A program made the translations under genes and the position numbers. 18,063 nucleotides of DNA from an uncultured Oscillospiraceae bacterium (GTDB lineage Bacteria; Bacillota; Clostridia; Oscillospirales; Oscillospiraceae). Each line of letters starts with the position of its first letter. Within the stretch, counting starts at the first letter, position 1. The notes beneath the pieces are model-generated. The model saw only the letters and a list, made by a program, of their open reading frames with translations. It searched no databases and was not told where the DNA came from. Positions 7,391 through 14,139 of this stretch are shown here, in pieces. The stretch covers positions 1 through 18,063 of the forward strand of contig CAKTJC010000045.1 in NCBI GenBank assembly GCA_934567355.1, in the 5' to 3' direction.

Positions 7391-7953
7391 TGCTGAACTG
7401 GCAGGAATTGGAGCAGAAATGCCAGGGCTGCCAAGGCTGCGTCCTGTGTGAGACTCGCCATAACGTGGTGTTCGGCGTGGGCAAAAAGAATGCCGACATC
7501 ATGTTCGTAGGTGAAGGCCCCGGCGAGCAGGAGGATCTGCAGGGTGAACCCTTTGTCGGCCCGGCAGGGAAGCTGCTGGACGACATGCTCTCCATTATCG
7601 ATATTGACCGCACCAAATGTTATATTGCCAACATCGTCAAATGCCGTCCGCCCCGCAATCGTGACCCTCAGGAGACAGAGCAGGATGCGTGTATCGGCTA
7701 TCTTCGTAACCAGTTCGCACTGGTTCGCCCGAAGGTTGTGGTATGCCTGGGCAGAATTGCAGCCCGCCGCCTGATCGATACAAACTACCGCATCACCAAA
7801 GAACACGGCACATGGGTCTGCCGCCAAAACACCTGGTTTACCGCCATCTACCACCCATCAGCCCTCCTCCGCGACCCAACCCGCCGCCCCGAAACCTTCG
7901 ACGACCTCATTTCCATCCGCGCAAAATTGCAGGAACTTGGCGTTCAGCTGTAA
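7387..7953 (+). CDS. udg: Uracil-DNA glycosylase, family 4 (iron-sulphur type)
   Basis: A 188-residue repair enzyme that removes uracil from DNA. The family 4 signature [24 protein letters not shown] spans residues 42-65, with the water-activating region GEGPG and the uracil pocket [14 protein letters not shown] near the C-terminus is the second catalytic loop. Cysteine pairs for a 4Fe-4S cluster are Cys15/Cys18 and two later cysteines (NIVKCRPP and EQDACIGYL). Cys12 and Cys21 add an unusual CxxCxxCxxC spacing. A TTG start at 7387 lies 8 nt after ggagg; ATG at 7390 is the alternative. The start overlaps the stop of the preceding gene, so the two are probably coupled. Confidence 0.93.
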   Translation: MMLNWQELEQKCQGCQGCVLCETRHNVVFGVGKKNADIMFVGEGPGEQEDLQGEPFVGPAGKLLDDMLSIIDIDRTKCYIANIVKCRPPRNRDPQETEQDACIGYLRNQFALVRPKVVVCLGRIAARRLIDTNYRITKEHGTWVCRQNTWFTAIYHPSALLRDPTRRPETFDDLISIRAKLQELGVQL

Positions 7954-7960
7954 AAAAAGG

Positions 7961-7989
7961 TTGACATTTCCCACATTTGCCGATATAAT
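7961..7989 (+). promoter_or_regulatory. Consensus sigma-A promoter of the tRNA-Thr gene
   Basis: ttgaca (7961-7966) and tataat (7984-7989) are both perfect and exactly 17 nt apart. The start point near 7996 is about 13 nt before the mature tRNA, typical of a stable-RNA promoter. Confidence 0.93.
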
Positions 7990-8008
7990 TAACTAGCTTC
8001 GTCGGAAT

Positions 8009-8084
8009 GCTAGTGTAGCACAGTCGGTAGTGCATCTCACTCGTAATGAGAAGGTCGCCTGTTCGAGTCAGGTCACTAGCTCCA
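8009..8084 (+). tRNA. tRNA-Thr (anticodon CGU)
   Basis: A complete cloverleaf. The acceptor stem gctagtg pairs with cactagc (perfect 7 bp) and the D stem is gcac/gtgc. The anticodon stem tctca/tgaga encloses loop ctcgtaa with anticodon CGT, reading ACG. The T arm is gcctg-ttcgagt-caggt. The 3' end TCCA is encoded, with T as discriminator and CCA in the DNA. It is a single gene with its own promoter and terminator. Confidence 0.96.
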
Positions 8085-8086
8085 TA

Positions 8087-8122
8087 AAAACCGCTCTTTT
8101 CTAGGGAAAAGGGCGGTTTTCT
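8087..8122 (+). terminator. Intrinsic terminator of tRNA-Thr
   Basis: aaaaccgctcttttc (8087-8101) pairs with gaaaagggcggtttt (8106-8120) with one G-T pair and a 4-nt loop, ending in a T-run. Confidence 0.9.
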
Positions 8123-8159
8123 TGCGCAAAAAGTTAGAGAAAAAATTTGACATCATTTT

Positions 8160-8181
8160 TTGGTGTCTTATTGGTGTCTTA
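8160..8181 (+). repeat. Tandem 11-bp direct repeat (ttggtgtctta x2)
   Basis: ttggtgtctta occurs at 8160-8170 and again at 8171-8181 without a gap. A related inverted word, gacatca, precedes it at 8150-8156. Short tandem repeats of this kind just 3' of a tRNA gene resemble arm-type binding sites of tyrosine integrases, but no integrase gene is in the window. Confidence 0.7.
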
Positions 8182-8197
8182 TTTCCCTAAAACTTTG

Positions 8198-8368
8198 TAG
8201 GAGATGAAATTATTTATTTTCAGCTCCTATTTTGCTATGCAAAAGCATAGCAAAAATAAGAAACGTGCCATTTCCTCGCCCCTGCGGGGCAACCGGAAAT
8301 GATGCACAAAAACTTCATGCACTGGCATTTGCGCATTTTCGTGGTGCAGCGTTCCTGCATGAAGTTTT
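8198..8368. repeat. Run of four consecutive hairpins
   Basis: Hairpin 1: taggag (8198-8203) with ctccta (8224-8229), imperfectly extended inside. Hairpin 2: ttttgctatgc (8230-8240) with gcatagcaaaa (8245-8255), perfect 11 bp. Hairpin 3: catttcc (8269-8275) with ggaaatg (8295-8301), enclosing gcccc/ggggc. Hairpin 4: aaaacttcatgca (8309-8321) with tgcatgaagtttt (8356-8368), perfect 13 bp. ctggcat follows the left arm of hairpin 4 and its complement atgccag follows the right arm. Function unknown. Confidence 0.75.
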
Positions 8369-8728
8369 ATGCCAGCTTTTTGGTTGGTAGGCTCAGAAAG
8401 AATCCGGGAAATTTGTCCGAAATCTGAGTTGTTTTCCTGTCCGCACTCTAAATGATATAACTGTAAATATTTGAGGTGGTGGAAACTTGGGCGTGACCAA
8501 GACGGCGGGAGACAACTACCGAAGGTGTACTAGCTGCAATCATCAGGGAGGCGTAAGTATGTTTATTTCATGGAACTCTATTTCTGCTTTTTTATTGCAC
8601 TATTTTCTGATAAGACGAAATTTGCCGGGAGCAATTTTGGTTACCTCTCAATTTTTATCAAGTGCATACCCCGAAAGCGGGGGCTGTTGCAAAATTCGTT
8701 TTTGCAGCAACCCACCTTCGGCGTTTTG

Positions 8729-8888
8729 AGCATGGGTAAACCCGCTGCCATTATCTGTCTGAATCATATCAGGTGCATAGCCGAAGCAAGCGACTGCACG
8801 CTACACAAAATTACTGTACTGTAGCCGCTGTTTTCTTTATATGCATAAATGAAGCGTTCTCTTGTAGCTTCTCTTGTAACGCTACAAG
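8729..8888 (-). pseudogene. Fragment of a DDE (integrase-core) transposase
   Basis: Reading the minus strand, bases 8877 to 8812 give TREATRERFIYAYKENSGYS and then TV. After a one-base frameshift near 8810 the frame continues (8809 to 8729) as VF, an amber codon at 8801-8803, then RAVACFGYAPDMIQTDNGSG and FTHA. Together these match the central catalytic core of rve-type transposases of the IS3/IS481 kind, where the usual text is like FGYxPxxIQTDNGxEF. The Glu after QTDNG is Gly here. Both ends are missing, and a 12-bp tandem duplication (8857-8880) disturbs the upstream edge. The fragment cannot be functional. The exact IS family is uncertain. Confidence 0.75.
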
Positions 8889-8913
8889 TAGAAAGAACAA
8901 ATGATGATATAAA

Positions 8914-8925
8914 TTTCTGAAAATT
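8914..8925. promoter_or_regulatory. Candidate regulator site upstream of the lacI-type gene
   Basis: tttctgaaaatt here recurs in reverse complement at 10235-10246, upstream of the binding-protein gene. At this copy it is embedded in the palindrome aaattt-ctga-aaattt (8911-8926). It lies about 35 nt before the -10 box of the regulator promoter. Candidate operator for the LacI-family protein. Confidence 0.35.
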
Positions 8926-8958
8926 TGAAATATAAAGCTAGATTTTTTGAAAACAAGG

Positions 8959-8967
8959 TGATATACT
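8959..8967 (+). promoter_or_regulatory. Candidate extended -10 promoter of the LacI-type gene
   Basis: tgatatact combines the extended TGn element (8959-8961) with tatact (8962-8967). No good -35 box is seen 17 nt upstream. The start would be near 8974, about 26 nt before the TTG start. Confidence 0.45.
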
Positions 8968-8999
8968 GATCACAAGAACTTGGAAAGCTGGGTGGTTTC

Positions 9000-10025
9000 T
9001 TGAATAAAAAAACGAACGGAAGCTCAACAATTCATGATGTTGCGGAATTGGCGGGCGTTTCATTGGCTACGGTGTCTCGCGTTTTTAACAAAAAGGGGAA
9101 CGTACGAGAGGGAACGTTTAATAAGATTGTTGAAGCTGCGAGACAACTGGATTATCGCGTGGGGGAACTTCCTAATTTTTCTGAAGCGGGAATGAGCAAT
9201 GGCGGAAATGATTTAATTGTTTTCAACGTTCCTTCTCTGAATAATCCGTTTTACAGTAAAGTCATCAAGGGGGCGCTGTCATCCGCAAGCGCGTATAATT
9301 TTGATATGCTTGTAAGTGAGTGTGTTATCAATGACGGGAATATCAAAAGTGTAATTGATATGTATAAGCGCGTGAATGCAAAGGGAGTTATTACCATGAA
9401 CCTGATGCAGCCGAACACAATAAGGATGCTTGATGAATCGGTGCCGGTTGTACAATGTGGAGAATATACTGAGAATGCAAAGCTCCCGGCAGTAAGTATA
9501 GATGACTATGCAGCGGCAAAACGCATAGTGGAGCACCTTTTGTCAATCGGAAAAACCAAGATCGCCTTGATTAACAGCCCTTTGGCTTCCAAGTATTCTC
9601 GTGAACGCCGCAGAGGGTATGTTGACACACTTCGTGAAAACGGAATAGATGCAAATCCGGAATGGATGATGCAAGTGGATGAAATTGATGCGGAAAAGGC
9701 TTTTTCTGCGGCTGTAAAGCTGTTTTCTGATAAAAAAAGACCGGATGCCATATTTGCAGTATCGGATGTCTTTGCGGCTGGCGCACTGCGAGCGACGAAG
9801 TATGCTAACCTCTCAGTGCCAAACGATGTGGCAATTGTTGGATTCGATAATCTTGATTTTGCATCAATGATGATTCCTTCCATATCCTCGGTTCGTCAGC
9901 CCCGTATGCAGATGGGATACCTTGCGGGAGAACTGCTGATTGAACGGATCCGAAATCCAAAGATGGAACCTAAAACCATTTTATTAGACACGGAATTGGT
10001 CATTCGGGAATCTACACTTCTTTGA
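9000..10025 (+). CDS. LacI/GalR-family transcriptional regulator
   Basis: A 341-residue regulator. Residues 9-57 are the LacI-type helix-turn-helix and hinge (TIHDVAELAGVSLATVSRVF). The remainder is the two-lobed periplasmic-binding-protein-like effector domain, with FNVPSLNNPFYSKVIKGA, the DDYAAAKRIVEHLLSIGKTKIA pattern and the VAIVGFDNLDFASMMIPSISSVRQP stretch typical of the family. The start is TTG at 9000, preceded by ggtgg; the HTH would be incomplete with any later start. It precedes the sugar transport and catabolic cluster on the same strand, separated by its own terminator, so it is the likely local regulator. The inducer is unknown, presumably a product of the pathway. Confidence 0.93.
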   Translation: MNKKTNGSSTIHDVAELAGVSLATVSRVFNKKGNVREGTFNKIVEAARQLDYRVGELPNFSEAGMSNGGNDLIVFNVPSLNNPFYSKVIKGALSSASAYNFDMLVSECVINDGNIKSVIDMYKRVNAKGVITMNLMQPNTIRMLDESVPVVQCGEYTENAKLPAVSIDDYAAAKRIVEHLLSIGKTKIALINSPLASKYSRERRRGYVDTLRENGIDANPEWMMQVDEIDAEKAFSAAVKLFSDKKRPDAIFAVSDVFAAGALRATKYANLSVPNDVAIVGFDNLDFASMMIPSISSVRQPRMQMGYLAGELLIERIRNPKMEPKTILLDTELVIRESTLL

Positions 10026-10047
10026 GTTGACGTAATATTTGCATTGT

Positions 10048-10106
10048 TGCCATGTCATATTGTTTTTGCTGTGAAAATTACAATATGACATGGCACTATT
10101 TTTCTT
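10048..10106 (+). terminator. Intrinsic terminator after the LacI-type gene
   Basis: tgccatgtcatattgt (10048-10063) and acaatatgacatggca (10080-10095) form a perfect 16-bp stem, followed by ctatttttctt. It isolates the regulator transcript from the downstream operon. An operator function cannot be excluded for such a long perfect palindrome. Confidence 0.8.
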
Positions 10107-10185
10107 GCGTTAGACAGAGTTACTAACAAAACATATCTTTTTATGTATAATACATACAAAAACATTGATGAGAACAAAAAATATA

Positions 10186-10214
10186 TTGACAAAACATTGA
10201 AAATGATGCATTAT
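10186..10214 (+). promoter_or_regulatory. Candidate promoter of the transport/catabolic operon
   Basis: A perfect ttgaca (10186-10191) is followed after 17 nt by cattat (10209-10214, four of six). Alternative AT-rich -10 boxes (tataat at 10146-10151 and 10248-10253) lack convincing -35 partners. The decamer aaaacattga occurs at 10159-10168 and 10191-10200, 32 nt apart, on either side of the -35 box. Confidence 0.45.
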
Positions 10215-10234
10215 ATTTGCAGAAACTATATTGT

Positions 10235-10248
10235 AATTTTCAGAAAAT
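10235..10248. promoter_or_regulatory. Candidate operator of the catabolic operon
   Basis: attttc-a-gaaaat (10236-10248) is a perfect odd palindrome. The 12-mer aattttcagaaa (10235-10246) is the exact reverse complement of the site at 8914-8925. It lies between the proposed promoter and the binding-protein start, where a LacI-type repressor would block transcription. It lacks the central CG common in LacI operators. Confidence 0.35.
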
Positions 10249-10289
10249 ATAATATGGTTAACAAAACAAATACTGAGGAGGAAAACACG

Positions 10290-11327
10290 TTGAAAAAGTT
10301 TTTTGCAATTATCCTTGCCCTGGCTCTTATTCTGAGCCTTGCCGCCTGCGCAGGTAACTCTTCGCCCACAACACAGTCCGGTGCCAAGGACACAACGAAC
10401 AAGGATGCCGGCAAAAAAACAATCCGTATTGCATGGTGTGATGACACCCAGGACTCTACTCGCGCAAAGGTGCTGCAGCTGCTGAATGAGCGGATTGCAG
10501 AAATTAATGCTGAGAGAGCGGATATTGAGGTTACTCTGGATTACTACGATGCCAATAAGACGGTTGATAAACAGATTTCTGATGTTGAAACCGCTTGCCT
10601 GACCAAGCCGGACGTGTTTATTTTCAGCTGTGTTGACTCCGAGGGTTCCAAGGTGTGTTTGGACATGATGAAGCAGACCGGTGCCCATATCATTGACATC
10701 CGTGATATGGAATCTGATATTCCGGATGTTATTTTCTACTCTTCTGATGAAAATACATACGCAAACGCGACATCCTCTTGGATCATCGATTACATGAATA
10801 ATAATCCGGATAAGCTTCCGCTGCAGGTCGGTCTGGTATATGGCGCAGCAGCACAAACGCTCCAGTTGAAACGTTGCGATCTGGTGAAGGAACTTGCTGC
10901 ACAGTACCCCGACAAAATTGAGATTATTGCAGAAGCCAATGCCGACTGGGATACTCAGAAGGCAATGAGTCTTATGGAGGACTGGATTCAGGCTTATCCC
11001 CAGATGAACTTTGTTGTCTGTGCAAATGACATTATGGCGCTTGGCGTTTCCAATGCTCTGGTTTCTGCCGGCATTAAGGACGAAGTCATTGTTACCGGCA
11101 TTGATTTGGATGGTGGCGCTGAGCTGATTGCACAGGGTAAGCAGGATTTGGACGTTGGCGCAGCTCTGGCCGTCAATCAGGAACTCGTTGATATTTCCGT
11201 TGCGCTGGTCGAGGGAAAATATGAGGGTGACCGGTCTCACGTTGCAAAGGGTGTGATGAGGGTTGACGCAACCAATGTTGAGCAGTATCTGGCCGGAAAC
11301 ACGGATGCCTGCCTTTTTGCGGGATAA
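10290..11327 (+). CDS. Sugar ABC transporter substrate-binding lipoprotein (RbsB-like)
   Basis: A 345-residue exported lipoprotein that captures substrate for the importer encoded next. The signal peptide MKKFFAIILALALILSLAAC has a lipobox (LAAC) with Cys20, followed by a Ser/Thr-rich linker. The mature part has the two-lobed type I periplasmic-binding fold: IRIAWCDDTQDSTRAKVLQL, KPDVFIFSCVDSEG, and MNFVVCANDIMALGVSNALVSAG with the DLDGG hinge region. The start is the TTG at 10290, with gaggagg 7 nt upstream; an in-frame ATG at 10143 would add a non-signal AT-rich leader. It is the first gene of the operon. The ligand is unknown. Ribose, galactose and myo-inositol binders share the fold, so no sugar is named. 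Confidence 0.9.
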   Translation: MKKFFAIILALALILSLAACAGNSSPTTQSGAKDTTNKDAGKKTIRIAWCDDTQDSTRAKVLQLLNERIAEINAERADIEVTLDYYDANKTVDKQISDVETACLTKPDVFIFSCVDSEGSKVCLDMMKQTGAHIIDIRDMESDIPDVIFYSSDENTYANATSSWIIDYMNNNPDKLPLQVGLVYGAAAQTLQLKRCDLVKELAAQYPDKIEIIAEANADWDTQKAMSLMEDWIQAYPQMNFVVCANDIMALGVSNALVSAGIKDEVIVTGIDLDGGAELIAQGKQDLDVGAALAVNQELVDISVALVEGKYEGDRSHVAKGVMRVDATNVEQYLAGNTDACLFAG

Positions 11328-11345
11328 CTGGCCAATTGTTTAGAG

Positions 11346-11473
11346 GACTCTGAATAATTTGTCTGCGGCTGAGCAGCAAACTTAGTCAGGGAGTCTTCAG
11401 TATCCCTCTGTCGAAGAAAAAAATAAGGCATGCAGGTTCAGAGCAACGGAAGTGCACTGGACTTGTATGCCTT
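11346..11473 (+). other. Two intergenic mRNA hairpins between binding protein and ATPase genes
   Basis: Hairpin 1 spans 11346-11395: gactc/gagtc and tga/tca outer pairs, then tttg/caaa and ctgc/gcag around the loop ggctga. Hairpin 2 joins aaggcatgcaggttcag (11425-11441) to ctggacttgtatgcctt (11457-11473): 17 pairs, three of them G-U. Neither is followed by a T-run, so they look like RNA stabilisers or processing signals that raise binding-protein mRNA above the downstream genes. Such elements are known in binding-protein-dependent transport operons. Confidence 0.55.
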
Positions 11474-11500
11474 ACATCCCCGGAATAGTGAGGAACGGAT

Positions 11501-13003
11501 ATGCAGGAAACCATACTTGAAATGCGCAATATCGTCAAGGTGTTTGCCGGCGTTCATGCGCTGAACGGTGTCCAGTTCAAATTAAACAAGGGTGAAATAC
11601 ATGCGCTGATTGGTGAAAACGGTGCAGGTAAATCCACGCTTATGAAGATCCTGCTGGGCATTTACAAGGCTGATGAGGGCGAGATTTACCTAAAGGGAAA
11701 AAAGATCAGCTTCAGCAGTCCCAGCCTGGCATTGAAAAATGGAATTTCAATGATCCATCAGGAGATTAGCCTTGTTCCTGAAATGGATGTTGCAGAAAAT
11801 ATTTGGCTTGGGCGTGAGCACCTTTTTATGACGGCTGGGATTATCAGCAAGAAAAAAAGACGTGAGGCAACGCAAAAGCTGCTAAATGAATTAGGAATTG
11901 AACTCAAGCCCGCTGACTATGTCAAGAATATAAGCATTGCGCAGGCACAGCTCACTGAATTGGCACGGGCGGTATCTTATAATTCCGATATTATTATAAT
12001 GGATGAACCGACCTCTGCGCTGACAACAAAAGAAGTGGAAATCTTGTATTCTGTTGTCCGCAAACTGGCAGGTGAGGGAAAGTCCATTGTTTTTATTTCG
12101 CATAAACTGGAAGAAATTTACGAAATATGCTCTAAGGTTACAGTTCTTCGGGACGGAACCTACGTGACTACTAGGGACTCATCTGATTTGCCCATGGATG
12201 AGCTGATAACACTAATTGTAGGTCGAAAACAGAGCAGAGTTTACGAAAAAGAGAATTATGCAAAGGAAAATGTAATTCTTGAGGTGCGGAACTTTTGCTG
12301 CGAAGGCATATTAAATGATGTGAACTTTGAGATACACGAAGGTGAAGTCCTTGGCTTCTCCGGCTTAATGGGCGCAGGGCGTACAGAAATTATGGAGTGC
12401 CTGTTTGGCATGCGGAAATTGACCTCCGGAGAGGTTTTGCTGGATGGGAAAAAAATTCATATTAAAAGTCCAAAGGATGCGGTCAATGCTGGAATAGGCA
12501 TGTTAACGGAGGATAGGCTCCGTTCAGGTGCCATTCATACACTGTCAGTTATGCAAAATACGACCATTGTGGAATTGGAAAAACTGGCTTCCCGAATCGG
12601 CGTATATTCTCATAAAAAAGAAGAGAGTTTTTTCAAAGAAGCCGCTGCAGCCTTTGAGGTGAAGTATGGCAGAGCTACCGATAAAATAGATACGCTTTCT
12701 GGGGGAAATCAGCAGAAGGTTCTTTTCGCGAGGTGGTTGGCTACCAAACCGCGTATTTTGATTTTGGATGAGCCAACGCGTGGTATTGATGTCGGGACAA
12801 AGAGCGAAATATACAAGTTGATTGAGAAACTTGCATCCCAGGGCATGACAATTTTGCTCATTTCATCTGAAATGCCGGAATTGCTCTCTTTGAGCGATCG
12901 GATCAATGTGGTTCGCAACGGTAGAATCGTTTATACCTGTTCCCGCGAAGAAGCGACGCAGGAAACACTGATTGCTCACGCTTTTGGTATTACCAGTAAA
13001 TAA
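11501..13003 (+). CDS. Sugar ABC transporter ATP-binding protein (RbsA/MglA type, duplicated)
   Basis: A 500-residue cytoplasmic ATPase with two fused nucleotide-binding domains, the arrangement of monosaccharide importers such as RbsA, MglA and XylG. Domain 1 has Walker A GENGAGKST, the LTELARAVSYN region in place of a standard signature, and Walker B IIIMDEPTSAL. Domain 2 has the degenerate Walker A GLMGAGRTE usual for this subfamily, the intact signature LSGGNQQKV and Walker B ILILDEPTRGID. The ATG at 11501 is preceded by gaggaa. Length and motif layout are normal. The permease gene follows after 14 nt. Confidence 0.95.
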   Translation: MQETILEMRNIVKVFAGVHALNGVQFKLNKGEIHALIGENGAGKSTLMKILLGIYKADEGEIYLKGKKISFSSPSLALKNGISMIHQEISLVPEMDVAENIWLGREHLFMTAGIISKKKRREATQKLLNELGIELKPADYVKNISIAQAQLTELARAVSYNSDIIIMDEPTSALTTKEVEILYSVVRKLAGEGKSIVFISHKLEEIYEICSKVTVLRDGTYVTTRDSSDLPMDELITLIVGRKQSRVYEKENYAKENVILEVRNFCCEGILNDVNFEIHEGEVLGFSGLMGAGRTEIMECLFGMRKLTSGEVLLDGKKIHIKSPKDAVNAGIGMLTEDRLRSGAIHTLSVMQNTTIVELEKLASRIGVYSHKKEESFFKEAAAAFEVKYGRATDKIDTLSGGNQQKVLFARWLATKPRILILDEPTRGIDVGTKSEIYKLIEKLASQGMTILLISSEMPELLSLSDRINVVRNGRIVYTCSREEATQETLIAHAFGITSK

Positions 13004-13017
13004 GAGAGGAAAACAAT

Positions 13018-14022
13018 ATGAAATCATCCAAACAGCGTATCTTTGATTTTATTTTGAATAACAAAGCCGTATTCATTGCAATCATTATGGCGGCGGTGAT
13101 AGGTTCTATTGAGCCTTTGTTCTTTACAACTGCAAATATGTTTAATGTTCTTAGGCAGATATGTTCGAATGTTATTCTGGCGGTTGGATTTACCTTTGTC
13201 CTCGGCCTGGGTGAGATTGATTTGTCCATCGGTGCGGTAGTGGGATTAAATGGCGTCATCATGTCAAAGCTTATGACCGAGGCAAATTGTCCCATCTGGA
13301 TAGCCATTTTGGTTTGTATTGCCTGCGGTGCCCTGACTGGTGTCATCAATTCTGCGATTATATCGGCATTGACGATTCCACCTTTTATCGTTACCCTCGC
13401 AACGCAGTCGGTGTTTAGAGGGGTTGTGTATATTATTACAAGAATGGCTCCGATCTCTGGTTTGCCCGACAATTTTACGACGATCGGTCAGGGATATGTG
13501 GCACAGGTTCCGATTCCGGTCGTTATTATGCTGATTGTTGTGGCCATTGGCTATTTTATTGCGAATTACACCGTATTTGGTCGCCACGTAATTGCATGCG
13601 GAAGTAGCATGGACGCAGCAAAAGCCTGTGGAGTAAATACGAAGAAAGTACGTATGGGCGTCTATATCCTGACCGGAATCTGTGCGGCCATTGCCTCCGT
13701 TATAACGACAGGGCGAGCCGCTTCTGCTCAGGTCGGTGCGGGCCTGAACGCAGAGCAGGATGTAATTGCGGCAGTTGTTATCGGCGGTACGGCCATGAGC
13801 GGCGGCAATATGAATCCGATCGGCACAGTCTTTGGCTGCCTGATCGTTGGCATGATCACCAATGCAATGAACCTTATGGGGATTAATTCTAATTTCCAGG
13901 TTGTAGCTAAGGGCTTGTTGATTCTGCTGGCGTTGGTGATCGACCGCGTAAGCGCAATGATATATGGAAACTCTGCAAAGAAGCAGGCGCTGAAAAATCG
14001 CGAAGAAAAGCAGAAAGTCTGA
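13018..14022 (+). CDS. Sugar ABC transporter permease (RbsC type)
   Basis: A 334-residue inner membrane protein with about eight to ten hydrophobic segments. It belongs to the branched-chain/ribose permease superfamily (BPD_transp_2). Recognisable pieces are the GLGEIDLSIGAVVGLNG loop, IPPFIVTLATQSVFRGVVYI, and ASAQVGAGLNAEQDVIAAVV followed by IGGTAMSGGNMNPIGTVFG, near the cytoplasmic coupling region. RBS gagagg precedes the ATG. It would form a homodimer channel with the ATPase at 11501 and receive substrate from the lipoprotein at 10290. Confidence 0.94.
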   Translation: MKSSKQRIFDFILNNKAVFIAIIMAAVIGSIEPLFFTTANMFNVLRQICSNVILAVGFTFVLGLGEIDLSIGAVVGLNGVIMSKLMTEANCPIWIAILVCIACGALTGVINSAIISALTIPPFIVTLATQSVFRGVVYIITRMAPISGLPDNFTTIGQGYVAQVPIPVVIMLIVVAIGYFIANYTVFGRHVIACGSSMDAAKACGVNTKKVRMGVYILTGICAAIASVITTGRAASAQVGAGLNAEQDVIAAVVIGGTAMSGGNMNPIGTVFGCLIVGMITNAMNLMGINSNFQVVAKGLLILLALVIDRVSAMIYGNSAKKQALKNREEKQKV

Positions 14023-14139
14023 TTCTCATGTGCATGCGATGCAAGTTAAAACAGGAAAAATATCTTTCGTGATATATTTGCTTTTTGTGACCTCTGGAGA
14101 GAGGTAAAAGACTACACTTTTAATATTAGGAATTAACAT

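Larger units (their letters stand above)
8123..8728. other. Gene-poor stretch downstream of tRNA-Thr with repeats and hairpins
   Basis: No supportable coding gene is seen here. Contents in order are tandem GGTGTC repeats (8160-8181), four consecutive hairpins (8198-8368), and a segment (about 8440-8690) I could not identify. Within the last, two overlapping short open frames (8487-8729 and 8570-8824) show no recognisable domain, differ in frame, and run into the transposase fragment on the other strand. C-rich and G-rich arms (ccccgaaagcgggg, near 8680) form another small hairpin. The position behind a tRNA gene and before a transposase remnant suggests mobile-element debris. Confidence 0.6.

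Noticed and set aside
8123..8400. CRISPR array
   Set aside because: The repeats are tandem without spacers, and the hairpins differ in sequence; no regular repeat-spacer pattern.
8487..8729. 80-codon open frame starting TTG after gaggtggtgg
   Set aside because: No recognisable domain, poor start, overlaps another open frame and runs into antisense transposase debris.
8570..8824. 84-codon open frame
   Set aside because: Its 3' part is the antisense of the transposase fragment, and no ribosome site or family resemblance was seen.
10143..10289. N-terminal extension of the binding protein from an upstream ATG
   Set aside because: It would bury the lipoprotein signal peptide. The TTG at 10290 has gaggagg upstream and starts a normal signal peptide.
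10110..11240. 376-codon minus-strand open frame opposite the binding-protein gene
   Set aside because: Antisense shadow of a clear lipoprotein gene; the translation is cysteine- and isoleucine-rich without any domain.
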